Assembly: GCA_025965975.1 (NCBI GenBank)
Contig: JAOPVX010000083.1
Span: forward strand, 1 to 43,959
Direction: 5' to 3'
From: Mycobacterium sp.
GTDB taxonomy: Bacteria > Actinomycetota > Actinomycetes > Mycobacteriales > Mycobacteriaceae
Length of the DNA: 43,959 bases
In this document: in pieces, positions 7,359 through 15,886 of the stretch
How the letters are laid out: each line of letters begins with the position of its first letter
How positions within the stretch are numbered: position 1 is the stretch's first letter
The notes under the pieces: generated by a model
Seen by the model: only the letters and a program-made list of their open reading frames with translations
The model's database searches: none
Told to the model about the DNA's origin: nothing
Translations under genes and position numbers: made by a program

Positions 7359-9560
7359 ATGACAGACGTTCCCCGTTCTGGCGACACGCCGTCGTCGGAC
7401 GCTCGGCACGCCGACCCAGCGCAACGCCGGGAGGTGGCCTCGTACTGTCGCATCTGCGAGTCGCTGTGCGGGATCGTGGCGACAGTCGAGGACAACCGCA
7501 TCGTGGACATCCGTGGAGACGGCGACCATCCTGTCTCACGCGGATATCTCTGCAGCAAGGGTAAGTCGATGACCCGGGTGATCGAGGATCCCGATCGGGT
7601 GACCACGCCGTTAAAGCGGACCGGAGGCTCCGGAGAGTTCGCTCCGACAGACTGGAATCAGGCGTTGGGGGATGTCGCGGAGCGCTTAACCCGGATCCGC
7701 AACGAATACGGTCCGAACGCCATCGCGATGTACTTGGGCAATCCGGTTGCCTTCAGCCTCGGCGCGATGTTCTGGGCGAAAGGCATGATAGACGCCATCG
7801 GGTCACCACACGTCTACTCCGTCGGGCCGCAAGACACCTTCGGACGACAAGCGGCGTCGCACTTCCTCTACGATTCGCCGGCATTATTTCCCATTCCCGA
7901 CATCCCTCGCACCGATTTTTTCCTCTGCGTTGGCGCGAACCCACTTATATCGCATGGTTCAGTGTTGACCTTGCCGCGTATCAAAGACGAGATGCAGGGC
8001 GTTGTCACACGAGGTGGGCGAGTAGTGATCGTGGATCCAATCAAGACCATGACGGCCCGCGCTTTCGAGCACGTCGCGGTGAGGCCAGGAACTGACGCCT
8101 GGCTGTTAGCCGCGATGTTGCAGGTCATCTTCAGCGAGAATCTGCACGACGCCGAGCGACTAGAACAGACGGCGCGTGGTTCCGAAGAACTCGCCGCCGT
8201 CGTTGCGAACTGCACGCCAGCAGTCGCAGCCCTGGTAACGGGTGTGTCAGCGGAGACAATTGTCGACCTCGCAACAGGTTTCGCTACCGCGTCCAGCGCG
8301 TGCGCCTATGCACGCGTAGGCGTGAACCGAAACCCATGGGCCACGGTCACCTGTTTTCTGCTCGACGCGCTCAACATCGTCACCGGCAACTACGACCGGG
8401 CCGGGGGAATCGTCTTTGGCGACGCGCCCATCGACTTCGCGGAGCTGACGTCCAAGTTCGGAATGAGTTCATTCGGTAAGCACCGAACCCGCGTGGGCGG
8501 TCTGGGCGATCTGAACGGCCTGTTGCCCTGGGTCCTGTCCGAGGAGATGACTCAACCCGGCCGCGACCGTGTCCGCGCACTCGTGGTTGTCGCAGGGAAC
8601 CCAGTGCTGTCTGCGCCCGACGGGGCTGCGCTCGAACGCGCATTGACACAGTCAGATCTCGTCGTCTCACTCGACTTCTACGTGAATGAGACGAATCGAC
8701 ACGCCGACTACGTCCTGCCGGTCTCAGCATTCCTTGAACGAGAGGACTTTCCGGGAAGCTTCCTCGGTCACATGCCGAAGCCGTGGCTGCAACTGACACC
8801 GGCCATCATCGACCCTCCTCAAGGCGTCCGCGAAGATTGGGAAGTGCTGGACGAGATCGTTGCGCGCATGGGATTGGGCGGACCGTTCAGTCAGCGATCA
8901 GTGCGTCTCGTTGCGGCGGGCCTGCGCAAGCTCGGCGTCGTGATCACTCCCACGATGTTGCTCAGAGCGCTTCTCCGGATCGGTCGGTCAGGATGGACGA
9001 TCAAGAAGCTTCGCCGGTATCCGCATGGGGTTCAGGACCGGTTGCACGTCCGGGTTGGAGACGCTCGAAAGAAGGTTCAACACCCCAACGGGCTGGTCAA
9101 CCTTGCGGCCAGCCCCGTGTTGGCCGAAATCTCTCGGTTATCCCATGAGCGACTCGATGTCCCCGATGGTGTACTGCAACTAGTCGGCAGGCGTGACGCC
9201 CTCAGCATCAATTCGTGGTTCCACAATGTTCGACGCGTCCGCGTCGTCCGCGAGCCAACTCTGTGGCTAAACCCCGCTGATGCCGCGCGTTTCGACATAT
9301 CGTCAGAGGGTCGTGTAGCAGTGTCAGGTCCGGCGGGCCGGATCGAGGTGGTGGCCGAGATCAGTGACCTCGTTCCCCCCGGGGTGGTCAGCTACCCCCA
9401 TGGCTGGGGGCACCGCGGGGGATGGAAGACCGCCAATTCGTTCGGCGGCCAGAACATCAACCTTCTGGCCTCATCGCGGATTGAGGATAAAGACCCGCTC
9501 TCCGGCGCGTCCCACCTCGACGGGATCCTCGTGACTATCGCGCGCGCCGGCACCGACTGA
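7359..9560 (+). CDS. Molybdopterin-dependent oxidoreductase (formate dehydrogenase/DMSO reductase superfamily)
   Basis: 733 residues. The N-terminus has the 4Fe-4S motif Cys30-x2-Cys33-x3-Cys37-x27-Cys65. It is followed by the molybdopterin guanine dinucleotide-binding fold and a C-terminal dinucleotide-binding domain (LWLNPADAARFDI...GRVAVSG). The ATG at 7359 is chosen over an upstream in-frame GTG (7320) that lies inside the operator. No Tat signal is visible, so the enzyme is probably cytoplasmic. There is no companion electron-transfer subunit beside it. I cannot assign the molybdenum ligand: there is no obvious Cys near the segment around residue 153 (YSVGPQDTFG). In a catabolic island it could hydroxylate with water-derived oxygen or oxidise an aldehyde. 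The crotonase gene follows after 5 bp. Confidence 0.88.
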   Translation: MTDVPRSGDTPSSDARHADPAQRREVASYCRICESLCGIVATVEDNRIVDIRGDGDHPVSRGYLCSKGKSMTRVIEDPDRVTTPLKRTGGSGEFAPTDWNQALGDVAERLTRIRNEYGPNAIAMYLGNPVAFSLGAMFWAKGMIDAIGSPHVYSVGPQDTFGRQAASHFLYDSPALFPIPDIPRTDFFLCVGANPLISHGSVLTLPRIKDEMQGVVTRGGRVVIVDPIKTMTARAFEHVAVRPGTDAWLLAAMLQVIFSENLHDAERLEQTARGSEELAAVVANCTPAVAALVTGVSAETIVDLATGFATASSACAYARVGVNRNPWATVTCFLLDALNIVTGNYDRAGGIVFGDAPIDFAELTSKFGMSSFGKHRTRVGGLGDLNGLLPWVLSEEMTQPGRDRVRALVVVAGNPVLSAPDGAALERALTQSDLVVSLDFYVNETNRHADYVLPVSAFLEREDFPGSFLGHMPKPWLQLTPAIIDPPQGVREDWEVLDEIVARMGLGGPFSQRSVRLVAAGLRKLGVVITPTMLLRALLRIGRSGWTIKKLRRYPHGVQDRLHVRVGDARKKVQHPNGLVNLAASPVLAEISRLSHERLDVPDGVLQLVGRRDALSINSWFHNVRRVRVVREPTLWLNPADAARFDISSEGRVAVSGPAGRIEVVAEISDLVPPGVVSYPHGWGHRGGWKTANSFGGQNINLLASSRIEDKDPLSGASHLDGILVTIARAGTD

Positions 9561-9565
9561 ACTGG

Positions 9566-10411
9566 GTGAGAACTGTGTCGAACGGCAGCTCGAAACGCAG
9601 CACGCCCAACGGAGCTCATGCTGGCCGTCGCCGGGGGCGACAGACGCTGACCGTCGAAACGGCGAGTCCCGGCGTCGCCGTGTTGCGCCTCAATCGCCCC
9701 GCGAGGTTGAACGCAGTCAACGAGACCATGGTGTCGGAACTTGCGCAGACGTGCGCGGACCTGGGCGCCGACCAGCTGGTCAACGTCGTCGTCCTGACCG
9801 GCGTGGGCCGTGGCTTCTGCTCGGGGATCGACATGCGCGACTTCGGGGCCGGCACGCTCGACGCCACCGCCCCGGCCATCGACCGGCTGCACTATCAGGA
9901 GGTGATGTGCGCGTTGCCTGGGGCGATCCGGGCCATGCCTCAGCCGGTGATCGCGGCGGTCAACGGTGCCTGTGTCGGCGCCGGCCTCGCTCTGTGCCTG
10001 GCCGCTGACATCCGCATCTGCTCGACGGCGGCGTCATTCGGGAATGCGGCCATCCTGCTCGGGCTCTCGGGTGCCGAGATGGGGATGAGCTACCACCTGC
10101 CGCGCATCGTCGGCACCAGCGTTGCCGCCGACTGGATGCTCACGGGTCGCTCGGTGTCGGCGGACGAGGCGCAACGCCGCGGGTTGGTCAGCGCGATGGT
10201 CGAGCCAGACGGACTTCTCAACCGGGCGCTCGAATTGGGTTCGCTGATCGCCGGTCTGACACCACTGGGAGTGCAGCTGACCAAGCGGGCCCTGCAGGTG
10301 AACACCGATGCTCCCGGCCTGGCAGCGGCGATGGAACTCGAGAACCGCAACCAGGTACTGGCCCACGCGACCGACGAGGCGGCGGCACGCCGGCAGAAGT
10401 GGTCGAGTTGA
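9566..10411 (+). CDS. Enoyl-CoA hydratase/isomerase-family protein, atypical active site
   Basis: 281 residues from GTG 9566 (a second GTG at 9575 is possible), 5 bp after the molybdopterin gene and therefore in its operon. The crotonase fold is clear: the oxyanion loop GFCSGIDM is at 84-90, and NGACVGAGLALCLAADI is at 133-149. At the positions of the two catalytic glutamates of mammalian enoyl-CoA hydratase there are alanines (Ala142 and Ala162). A glutamate occurs instead in GAEMG (Glu171), a variant also found in other mycobacterial crotonases. It may therefore be an isomerase, hydrolase or C-C lyase rather than a hydratase. The first ~25 residues are basic and probably disordered. Confidence 0.85.
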   Translation: MRTVSNGSSKRSTPNGAHAGRRRGRQTLTVETASPGVAVLRLNRPARLNAVNETMVSELAQTCADLGADQLVNVVVLTGVGRGFCSGIDMRDFGAGTLDATAPAIDRLHYQEVMCALPGAIRAMPQPVIAAVNGACVGAGLALCLAADIRICSTAASFGNAAILLGLSGAEMGMSYHLPRIVGTSVAADWMLTGRSVSADEAQRRGLVSAMVEPDGLLNRALELGSLIAGLTPLGVQLTKRALQVNTDAPGLAAAMELENRNQVLAHATDEAAARRQKWSS

Positions 10412-10459
10412 AAGGCGTCGGCGTCGACAGCCGTTTCAGTCACGGCCTTGCATATATGG

Positions 10460-10471
10460 GTAAGTGCCTAC
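10460..10471. promoter_or_regulatory. Operator-like site GTAAGTGCCTAC
   Basis: Two mismatches to the island consensus. It lies 113 bp upstream of the better promoter-embedded copy at 10584 and about 50 bp downstream of the crotonase stop. It could be an auxiliary site for the membrane-protein promoter. Confidence 0.4.
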
Positions 10472-10576
10472 GTCGTTCAAGCAGCCGGGGCCACACTGCT
10501 TGAGGCACTTCACGATTGAGCGTGTCGGCACTGACTAACGTCACCACGAAGGCTCGACGGCAGGCCTGCTAGAACC

Positions 10577-10606
10577 TTGACAAGCAAGCACTTACTATCT
10601 TAAGAT
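10577..10606 (+). promoter_or_regulatory. Promoter TTGACA-18-TAAGAT with operator GCAAGCACTTAC in the spacer
   Basis: A consensus -35 (TTGACA, 10577-10582) and a -10 (TAAGAT, 10601-10606) are separated by 18 bp. The spacer contains the island operator (10584-10595, two mismatches). This is one of the clearest arrangements in the window and implies that the regulator blocks RNA polymerase. It drives the membrane-protein gene. Confidence 0.65.
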
Positions 10607-10683
10607 TTCGATTCTTGCACCACCGCCGGTGCCACTCCCCGTTGAGCGCGGCGCCCGTGGACCGCAGATTCGAGGAGACAGGC

Positions 10684-11439
10684 ATGGAACAACCGACTAA
10701 CCGCAAAATGCTGATGCTCGCTGCTTGGAGTGGACCGGCCATGGCGGTGTTATTCCTTCTTGGGTGGGTCGTTTCCGCACACTTCATTCCGCCCACGGCG
10801 CCGGCGGACTCCGCGGAGCAGATCAGAGCTTTCTACATGAACAACCTCACCGGCATCCGGATCGGGATGATCCTTTGCGCCATCGGGGCAGTGCTCCTGG
10901 TGCCGTTCGGCGCGGTGGTCGCTGTTCTGCTCCGGCGGACCGAGGGCGGACTTCCTGTGCTGACGTACACCCAGTTGGTGTGCAGCGCGATGAGCACAGT
11001 CTTCATCGTCCTCACGGCGACCGCGTACGGAGTTGCTGCGTTCCGGGCGGACGAAGCGCCCGCATTCGTCACGGTCGGTTTCAACGACCTGGGGTCGTTC
11101 TTCGCCGCAGTTTGGACGCCGTTCAGCCTCTGGTACATCGCCATTGCCCTCGCCATCTTCCGCGACAAAGGCCACGTGCCGGTGTACCCACGCTGGGTTG
11201 CCTACGCCAACATCTTGTTGGCCATCGGCTACGCTCCTGCAAGCCTCGTGATCTTGTTCAAGACGGGTCCATTTGCGATGAACGGCTTGATCTCTTACTA
11301 CGAGGTCATGGTCGCGTTCTTTGTCTGGATAGCCGTGATGTTCGCCTACACCATCAAGGCAATTAACCAGCTGGCGCAACCGCGGATCGATCTGCACGCG
11401 GATCAGGGGTCGCACGCTGATGGACTGACTTTGCCCTGA
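10684..11439 (+). CDS. Six-helix integral membrane protein of unknown function
   Basis: 251 residues from ATG 10684, with GAGGAGA at 10673-10679 as ribosome-binding site. Hydrophobic segments lie at about 10-32, 58-83, 93-120, 137-159, 171-192 and 202-224. The loops are short, and the C-terminal tail (residues 225-251) is hydrophilic and probably cytoplasmic. I do not recognise a transporter signature or catalytic motif. It has its own operator-controlled promoter in a catabolic island, so it could take part in substrate uptake or membrane sensing. That is inference only. The convergent SDR gene follows. Confidence 0.8.
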   Translation: MEQPTNRKMLMLAAWSGPAMAVLFLLGWVVSAHFIPPTAPADSAEQIRAFYMNNLTGIRIGMILCAIGAVLLVPFGAVVAVLLRRTEGGLPVLTYTQLVCSAMSTVFIVLTATAYGVAAFRADEAPAFVTVGFNDLGSFFAAVWTPFSLWYIAIALAIFRDKGHVPVYPRWVAYANILLAIGYAPASLVILFKTGPFAMNGLISYYEVMVAFFVWIAVMFAYTIKAINQLAQPRIDLHADQGSHADGLTLP

Positions 11440-11577
11440 CGGCTACCAACTCGACCTCCAACGGCGCGCGGCTGCCGCGGGAGCCGAGTTCCGCTGTCCC
11501 ACATGCACCGATATAGTTCAAGCACCGCGTGCCGCAATTGACCCGACGGCCACATACTTGACCACGCGGCATTGGCG

Positions 11578-12414
11578 TTAAGAGTGCAAGTGGTAAAGCC
11601 TACGGTAGAAACCGTCGACCGCCGGTGTCGGGAGCTGCTGAAGTGCTATTAGTAGCCGAGCATCGGCGCCAATGACGTAACGAGCGCGGGGGCGACGGAC
11701 TTCGAGAACGTTAGCGATCAACCTGGCTACGCGTGCTGGATCGCCCCTAGGCGACATCATCTTCTTGATTTGCAGGTAGGAATCCGCGTACTCCGTGGTT
11801 CGACTCGTTATGCTGTCGGGGCCTTCGGCGTGGACTCCTTCTTCGAAGATGCCCGTTCGGAAACCCCCCGGTTCGATGACAACGACCTGCACATTTCGTC
11901 TCGCCACCTCCATCCTGAGAGCATCGGACGCGGCTTCGAGCGCATGCTTGGCCGCCACATACCACCCGCTCAGCGGCATCGTTATGCAGCCACCTACGGA
12001 GGACACATTCACAATTCGTCCTCCTCCCGCAGCGACAATGCTAGGCAACGCCAATCGAGCCAACCGCATGGGAGCCACGGCCATCGTCTCCAAGGAACGC
12101 CTTGCTTCATCATCATCGACATCGGAGATGGCGCCGCTTGAGTTGTACCCCGCGCAGTTGATCAAGCCCCGAAGACGCAGCCCAGACATCACCTGCTCGC
12201 ATCGATCGCTGTCCGTGACGTCCATTACTACCGTCTCTACCTCGAGACCCGCTTCCGCAGCGGCTTTCGCCACGATCGCGGCCTTTTCGTCCGAGCGAAC
12301 CGAGCCAATCGACCGCCATCCGCGGTGGGCCAATTCGAGCGCGGTGACCAAACCAATTCCTGAGTTCGCGCCCGTAGTCAGGACCGCGTTCTCCCGACTA
12401 GGAGTCAATCGCAT
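11578..12414 (-). CDS. Short-chain dehydrogenase/reductase
   Basis: 278 residues. The motif TGANSGIG is at 14-21, Asn in NCAG at 87-90, serines in NVSSVGG, and the catalytic Tyr152 and Lys156 are in YVAAK. The start ATG at 12414 is preceded by GAGGAGGAG (12425-12433); an in-frame TTG further upstream lies inside that site and is rejected. This is the NADP-type 'classical' SDR pattern resembling retinol/hydroxysteroid dehydrogenases (EPGGFRTGIF after the active site). It is convergent with the membrane-protein gene and lies downstream of the P450 gene on the same strand. It could oxidise the alcohol made by that P450 to a ketone (inference). Confidence 0.9.
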   Translation of the reverse strand: MRLTPSRENAVLTTGANSGIGLVTALELAHRGWRSIGSVRSDEKAAIVAKAAAEAGLEVETVVMDVTDSDRCEQVMSGLRLRGLINCAGYNSSGAISDVDDDEARRSLETMAVAPMRLARLALPSIVAAGGGRIVNVSSVGGCITMPLSGWYVAAKHALEAASDALRMEVARRNVQVVVIEPGGFRTGIFEEGVHAEGPDSITSRTTEYADSYLQIKKMMSPRGDPARVARLIANVLEVRRPRARYVIGADARLLIALQQLPTPAVDGFYRRLYHLHS

Positions 12415-12725
12415 CTTGTTCAATCTCCTCCTCAATATCAGCGCTCAATATCAGCGCCGCGACGAAACTGGGCTTACGGGTGACCGGGAGTCATGAGTTG
12501 TCCGTCTGAGCCGAGTCGGGTCGGTTGATCGGAACACCGGGGCCAGGGCACGCATAGGTCGTGGTTGCACCACAGATGTGATTCGCCGGGCGCACGGTGC
12601 GTGACACGCTCTTCCGCGCTGATCGGCTCTGTGACCACCTTGAACCTTCCTCCACCGGTCGTCCACATCGGGGTCAACGAGCAGCACTTGTTCGTTGCCA
12701 CTGCCACGCCTTGAGCTTGGGTGCC
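12415..12725 (-). other. Gap between SDR and P450; possible small gene 12474-12707
   Basis: A 77-codon minus-strand frame (GTG 12707 to 12474) begins 19 bp after the P450 stop and reads MAVATNKCCSLTPMWTTGGG onward. It contains six cysteines and two tryptophan-rich turns, but I recognise no family and see no clear ribosome-binding site. It may be a small protein of the P450 operon, a decayed gene, or chance. Nothing else is seen in the gap. Confidence 0.25.
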
Positions 12726-13895
12726 TCAGTAGACGAGGTCGAGCCGCTCGACGGAGCGGATGAAGAACCCGGGTCGATAGACCAGCCGCTCATCGGGGTT
12801 CGCTCGTCGGAAGCCGGGGGCGCGTTCGAGAAGATGGCTAAGGGCGATGCGAACCTCGAGGCGGGCGAGGCTCGCTCCAAGGCAGTAATGCGGACCGAAA
12901 CTGAATGCGACGTGCGGGTTCGTATCTCGATCCAAGATCAGCTGATCCGCCCCGGGGAAGACCCCCTCGTCCCGGTCGGCACACCCGATCAACACGATGA
13001 CGTTGTCGGACCTCGAGATCGTGATGCCGGCAATCTCGACGTCCTCGGTCGCCGTCCGGAGCACCGCCTGGGGCGGGCTGCAGTACCGGAGGAATTCCTC
13101 GATCGCGGACGGCATCAGAGACGGCTCGGCCATGAGCCGGGCGTGCTGTTCGGGGAACTCCGTTAGGGCCAGGGCCGCGTTCGTGATCAGGTTGGTCGTC
13201 GTTTCCATGCCAGCGAACAGGAAGAAGACGCAGGCGGCGAGGAGCTCGTTGTGGGCCAGCGCGTCGTTCTCGTTTGCTTCGATAAGACCGCTGACCAGGT
13301 CGTCGCCGGGGTGGGCGCGACGTTCCGGGATGAGCTCCGAGAAGTAGCTCCGGAGTGCCCCGCCCGCAACGACCGCGGCCTCGGCCCGCTCGGGACTCGC
13401 CATGATCCCGTTGCCGACCACGAGGTCATTCGCCCAGCCTCGGAACGCATCCTCGTCCGCGCCAGCGACGCCCATCATGCGTGAGATGACGCGCAGCGGC
13501 AGCGTGTCGGCCATCGTCGAGAGCAGGTCGAATGGCTCTCCGGGCTCGATGTCCGCGAGCAGCTCCTTGCTGAGCATCTCGGTGTACTCGTGAAGGTTGT
13601 TCACCGCCCGCGGTGTGAATGCGCGCTGCACCACGTTGCGGAGGCGGTGATGCTCCGGCGGATCCGCAGCAGACATGCTTTCCTTCGCGAACGCCTCGCC
13701 GACCCGGCCGATGTTCCCCATCGCTGCGCTCGAGAAGCGTCCCGGGTCCCGCAGGACGGCGGTGGCGTGTTCATGGGTCCCCACCATCCAGAACCCGAAG
13801 AGGTCGTTTTTCACCGGCTGACCGACAGCGCGGAGCTCGCGGTACCAGGGGTACGGGTCCTCGGCGATTTCCGGACTGAACAGGTTGAGTTCCAC
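12726..13895 (-). CDS. Cytochrome P450
   Basis: 389 residues from a GTG at 13895 with GAGGAG about 6 nt upstream. The heme-binding loop FSFGPHYCLG carries the axial Cys338. The K-helix ExxR motif is in EEFLRY. The I-helix oxygen-activation motif is FAGMETTTN. Length and motifs fit soluble bacterial class I P450s, which need a ferredoxin and reductase; the 3Fe-4S ferredoxin at 6282 is the only candidate partner in the window. It would hydroxylate an unactivated C-H bond and so may start the pathway. The likely operator is 23 bp upstream of the start. The SDR gene downstream on the same strand may be co-transcribed. The substrate cannot be predicted from sequence. Confidence 0.95.
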   Translation of the reverse strand: MELNLFSPEIAEDPYPWYRELRAVGQPVKNDLFGFWMVGTHEHATAVLRDPGRFSSAAMGNIGRVGEAFAKESMSAADPPEHHRLRNVVQRAFTPRAVNNLHEYTEMLSKELLADIEPGEPFDLLSTMADTLPLRVISRMMGVAGADEDAFRGWANDLVVGNGIMASPERAEAAVVAGGALRSYFSELIPERRAHPGDDLVSGLIEANENDALAHNELLAACVFFLFAGMETTTNLITNAALALTEFPEQHARLMAEPSLMPSAIEEFLRYCSPPQAVLRTATEDVEIAGITISRSDNVIVLIGCADRDEGVFPGADQLILDRDTNPHVAFSFGPHYCLGASLARLEVRIALSHLLERAPGFRRANPDERLVYRPGFFIRSVERLDLVY

Positions 13896-13917
13896 TGTCG
13901 CTCCTCATCGTTAACAA

Positions 13918-13929
13918 GTAAGTACACAC
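13918..13929 (-). promoter_or_regulatory. Operator GTAAGTACACAC upstream of the P450 gene
   Basis: Two mismatches to the island consensus, confined to one half-site. It lies 23 bp upstream of the P450 start codon. No clear -10 or -35 was found at the spacing seen in the best promoters. Confidence 0.55.
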
Positions 13930-14180
13930 TATCTTCATATCGTGCCAGAAACAAGGCCGCACCTCCACGCCGCGTGGTGCCGGCGAGCGTCGACAGGCCG
14001 CTCGCGACCGGGTCGACGGTCTTGGGGACTGCGGCCATACCAGGGATCTAGGCCTGACGATGCCTCTGACGATGCCCTGGCCGAACCATGCCTTCGGCGC
14101 GGCGGTCAACCATTACGGGGTGACCTCTTCGGGAGGCGTCCGGCAATGGCAGGCAGCCCCGAGTCGAACCGTCGATGCCA
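13930..14180. other. Intergenic region without recognisable gene
   Basis: It contains a short direct repeat, TGACGATGCC, at 14055-14064 and 14067-14076, and no convincing coding frame. It separates the P450 promoter from the end of the nitroreductase remnant, whose transcription runs toward it. Confidence 0.4.
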
Positions 14181-14654
14181 TCACTCGCCCATCAATACCG
14201 GTGTGCGCTCAGTTCCAGGTCGCCGGGCCGCGGGGATCTCGGTCTGGGTGAAGGTGACCGACGGCGGCCGAAGTGGAGCGCCGTCGAGCCAGGCGATGGC
14301 ATCGACGGGCAGCCGGGGCGGCCGCCCGAACCGGCCCTTCGGGTAGCCGAGCGGGATGCACGCGACAAGTGTCACGTCATCGGCCACTCCTCCGACTCCA
14401 CGAAGTGCATCGTGGGCGGCGAGCGGCAGGGTGGTCAAGGTCGCGCCGAGCCCTCGGGCCCTGGCGGCCAGCATGAGGTTCTGCACCGCCGGCAGGATGC
14501 TGGCGTGGTTGCCGCACGGTCCCATGGTGGCTGCCTCCACGATCTGCGACAGCAGCTCTGGCGGTACCGGGTCGGGCCGGAGCCTGCGCATGGCTCTCGT
14601 GGTGTAGACGACCTCGTCGAACGAAGGCGCATCCTCAGCGCGCGGTGGCGGCAT
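14181..14654 (-). pseudogene. Nitroreductase-family protein with internal deletion
   Basis: 157 codons. The N-terminal part (FDEVVYTTRAMRRLRPDPVP ... AATMGPCGNHAS) is the FMN-binding start of mycobacterial nitroreductases, with the R-x-x-R phosphate-binding segment. It then jumps directly to ILPAVQNLMLAARARGLGAT, which normally lies 70-80 residues later. The central FMN/dimer region (the NTQPW-like segment and following helices) is absent, yet the frame is kept. A full-length protein would have about 200-230 residues. The ATG shares one base with the SDR stop (TGATG), so it is still translated as the last gene of the operon. Probably non-functional. Confidence 0.75.
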
Positions 14655-15469
14655 CAGTCGATGCCAATCAGCGCGCCGATGCCCTCGCCCGGTGTTCCGA
14701 AGGGTCCCATCGTCGAGGTCATCCCGCCGTCGATGCACACCGTGGCACCCGTCATGAACGACGCGGCGTCACTCACGAGGAACGCGATGGCCTCGGCAAT
14801 CTCACTTGGGGCTCCCACCCGCCCGCTCGGGCTGGTAGGGCCCATCACTTGCGCGAGCAGCTCTGGTGCGTCGTGCAGGGGGCCGAGTATCGGCGTGTCG
14901 ATCGTTCCGGGGCACACTGCGTTGACCCTGATGTCATGTACAGCGAGATCGACGGCGGCACTCTTCATCAGTCCCAGAACGCCATGCTTGCTCGCGCCAT
15001 ACGCGGCGCCGGTCGAGGTCCCGAGGATCCCCATCGCCGACGACGTGAGTGTAATCGCCCCGCCCCCTGATGCCGCTATCCTGCGGCCACAGGACTGCAA
15101 CCCCAGGAACGGACCGCTGAGGTTGATCGCGATCGTCCGCTCCCACTCGGCGAGCGGGATATCGAGCAGCGAGCGCGCCGCAGAGACGCCGGCGTTGAGC
15201 ACCGCGATGTGCAGGGCGCCGTAGTGCTCGACGGTGGACTCGGCCATCCGCTCGTTCTGCTCGGGGTCAGCGATGTCCACGGCGATCGAGAAGGCCTGAC
15301 CGCCGGCCTGTGTGATGTCATCGGCTACGGCCTTGGCGCCGGCATCGTCGAGATCCGCGCAGCAGACCTTGGCTCCCCGCTCGGCCAACAGTGATGCAGT
15401 GGCCGCCCCGATGCCCGACGCGGCGCCGGTCACGATCGCGACCCGATCCGCAAGTGTGCGTGTTGACAT
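14654..15469 (-). CDS. Short-chain dehydrogenase/reductase
   Basis: 271 residues from ATG 15469. TGAASGIG is at 14-21, an acidic residue after the second strand (CCADLDD) favours NAD(H), NAG is at 92-94, and Tyr157 and Lys161 are in YGASK. The C-terminal part has the usual NAVCPGTIDTP substrate loop and the CIDGG end. It resembles the SDR at 29793-30488 closely in the N-terminal half (KVCCADLD, GALHIAxLNAG), so the two are paralogs, but this one is complete. It sits between the NTF2-like gene (11 bp) and the nitroreductase remnant in the operon starting at 17822. Likely role: oxidising a secondary alcohol or a 3-hydroxyacyl intermediate. Confidence 0.9.
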   Translation of the reverse strand: MSTRTLADRVAIVTGAASGIGAATASLLAERGAKVCCADLDDAGAKAVADDITQAGGQAFSIAVDIADPEQNERMAESTVEHYGALHIAVLNAGVSAARSLLDIPLAEWERTIAINLSGPFLGLQSCGRRIAASGGGAITLTSSAMGILGTSTGAAYGASKHGVLGLMKSAAVDLAVHDIRVNAVCPGTIDTPILGPLHDAPELLAQVMGPTSPSGRVGAPSEIAEAIAFLVSDAASFMTGATVCIDGGMTSTMGPFGTPGEGIGALIGID

Positions 15470-15480
15470 GATGTGGCTCC

Positions 15481-15876
15481 TCAGCGTTCGAAGGCGCCGG
15501 CAAGCGCCAATGGGTTGAAGTACTCCCGATACAGCACGATCCGACCCTCTCGGGCACGGACGACGAGCGCATAGCGGTTCGCGTACTCGAGGCCGGTGGC
15601 CTCGAACGTGCCGGTCGACCGAAACTCGACAACGGCGAGCTCCGGGTCGGAGGTCGCATGGACCTCGACGTCGTGGAACTCCAGCTTCGAGAAGAGCTGG
15701 CTGCCGCTGAGAAATGCACGGATAGCTGCCTTTCCCTCGAAACGATTTGGAAGGCCCGGCGGTGCAAGCGGCATTTCCAATACCGCGCCGTCGGCCAACA
15801 ATTCGACTGCGGCGGGAATGTCGAGCGCATGCAGCGCACCGAGCCAACGCTCCGCCAGATCCTGTACTTCGGACAC
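15481..15876 (-). CDS. NTF2/SnoaL-like protein
   Basis: 131 residues from GTG 15876, preceded by a strong AAGGAGGA; an upstream in-frame extension to 15972 lacks a site and is rejected. The sequence (ALDIPAAVELLADGAVLEMP ... EGKAAIRAFL ... ALVVRAREGRIVLYREYFNP) has the alpha+beta cone pattern of the nuclear transport factor 2 superfamily. That superfamily includes ketosteroid isomerases, limonene epoxide hydrolases and polyketide cyclases. The active site cannot be assigned reliably. Acidic residues lie at the positions typical of these pockets. Between two SDR genes it might isomerise an enone or open an epoxide (inference). Confidence 0.82.
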   Translation of the reverse strand: MSEVQDLAERWLGALHALDIPAAVELLADGAVLEMPLAPPGLPNRFEGKAAIRAFLSGSQLFSKLEFHDVEVHATSDPELAVVEFRSTGTFEATGLEYANRYALVVRAREGRIVLYREYFNPLALAGAFER

Positions 15877-15886
15877 AAATTCCTCC

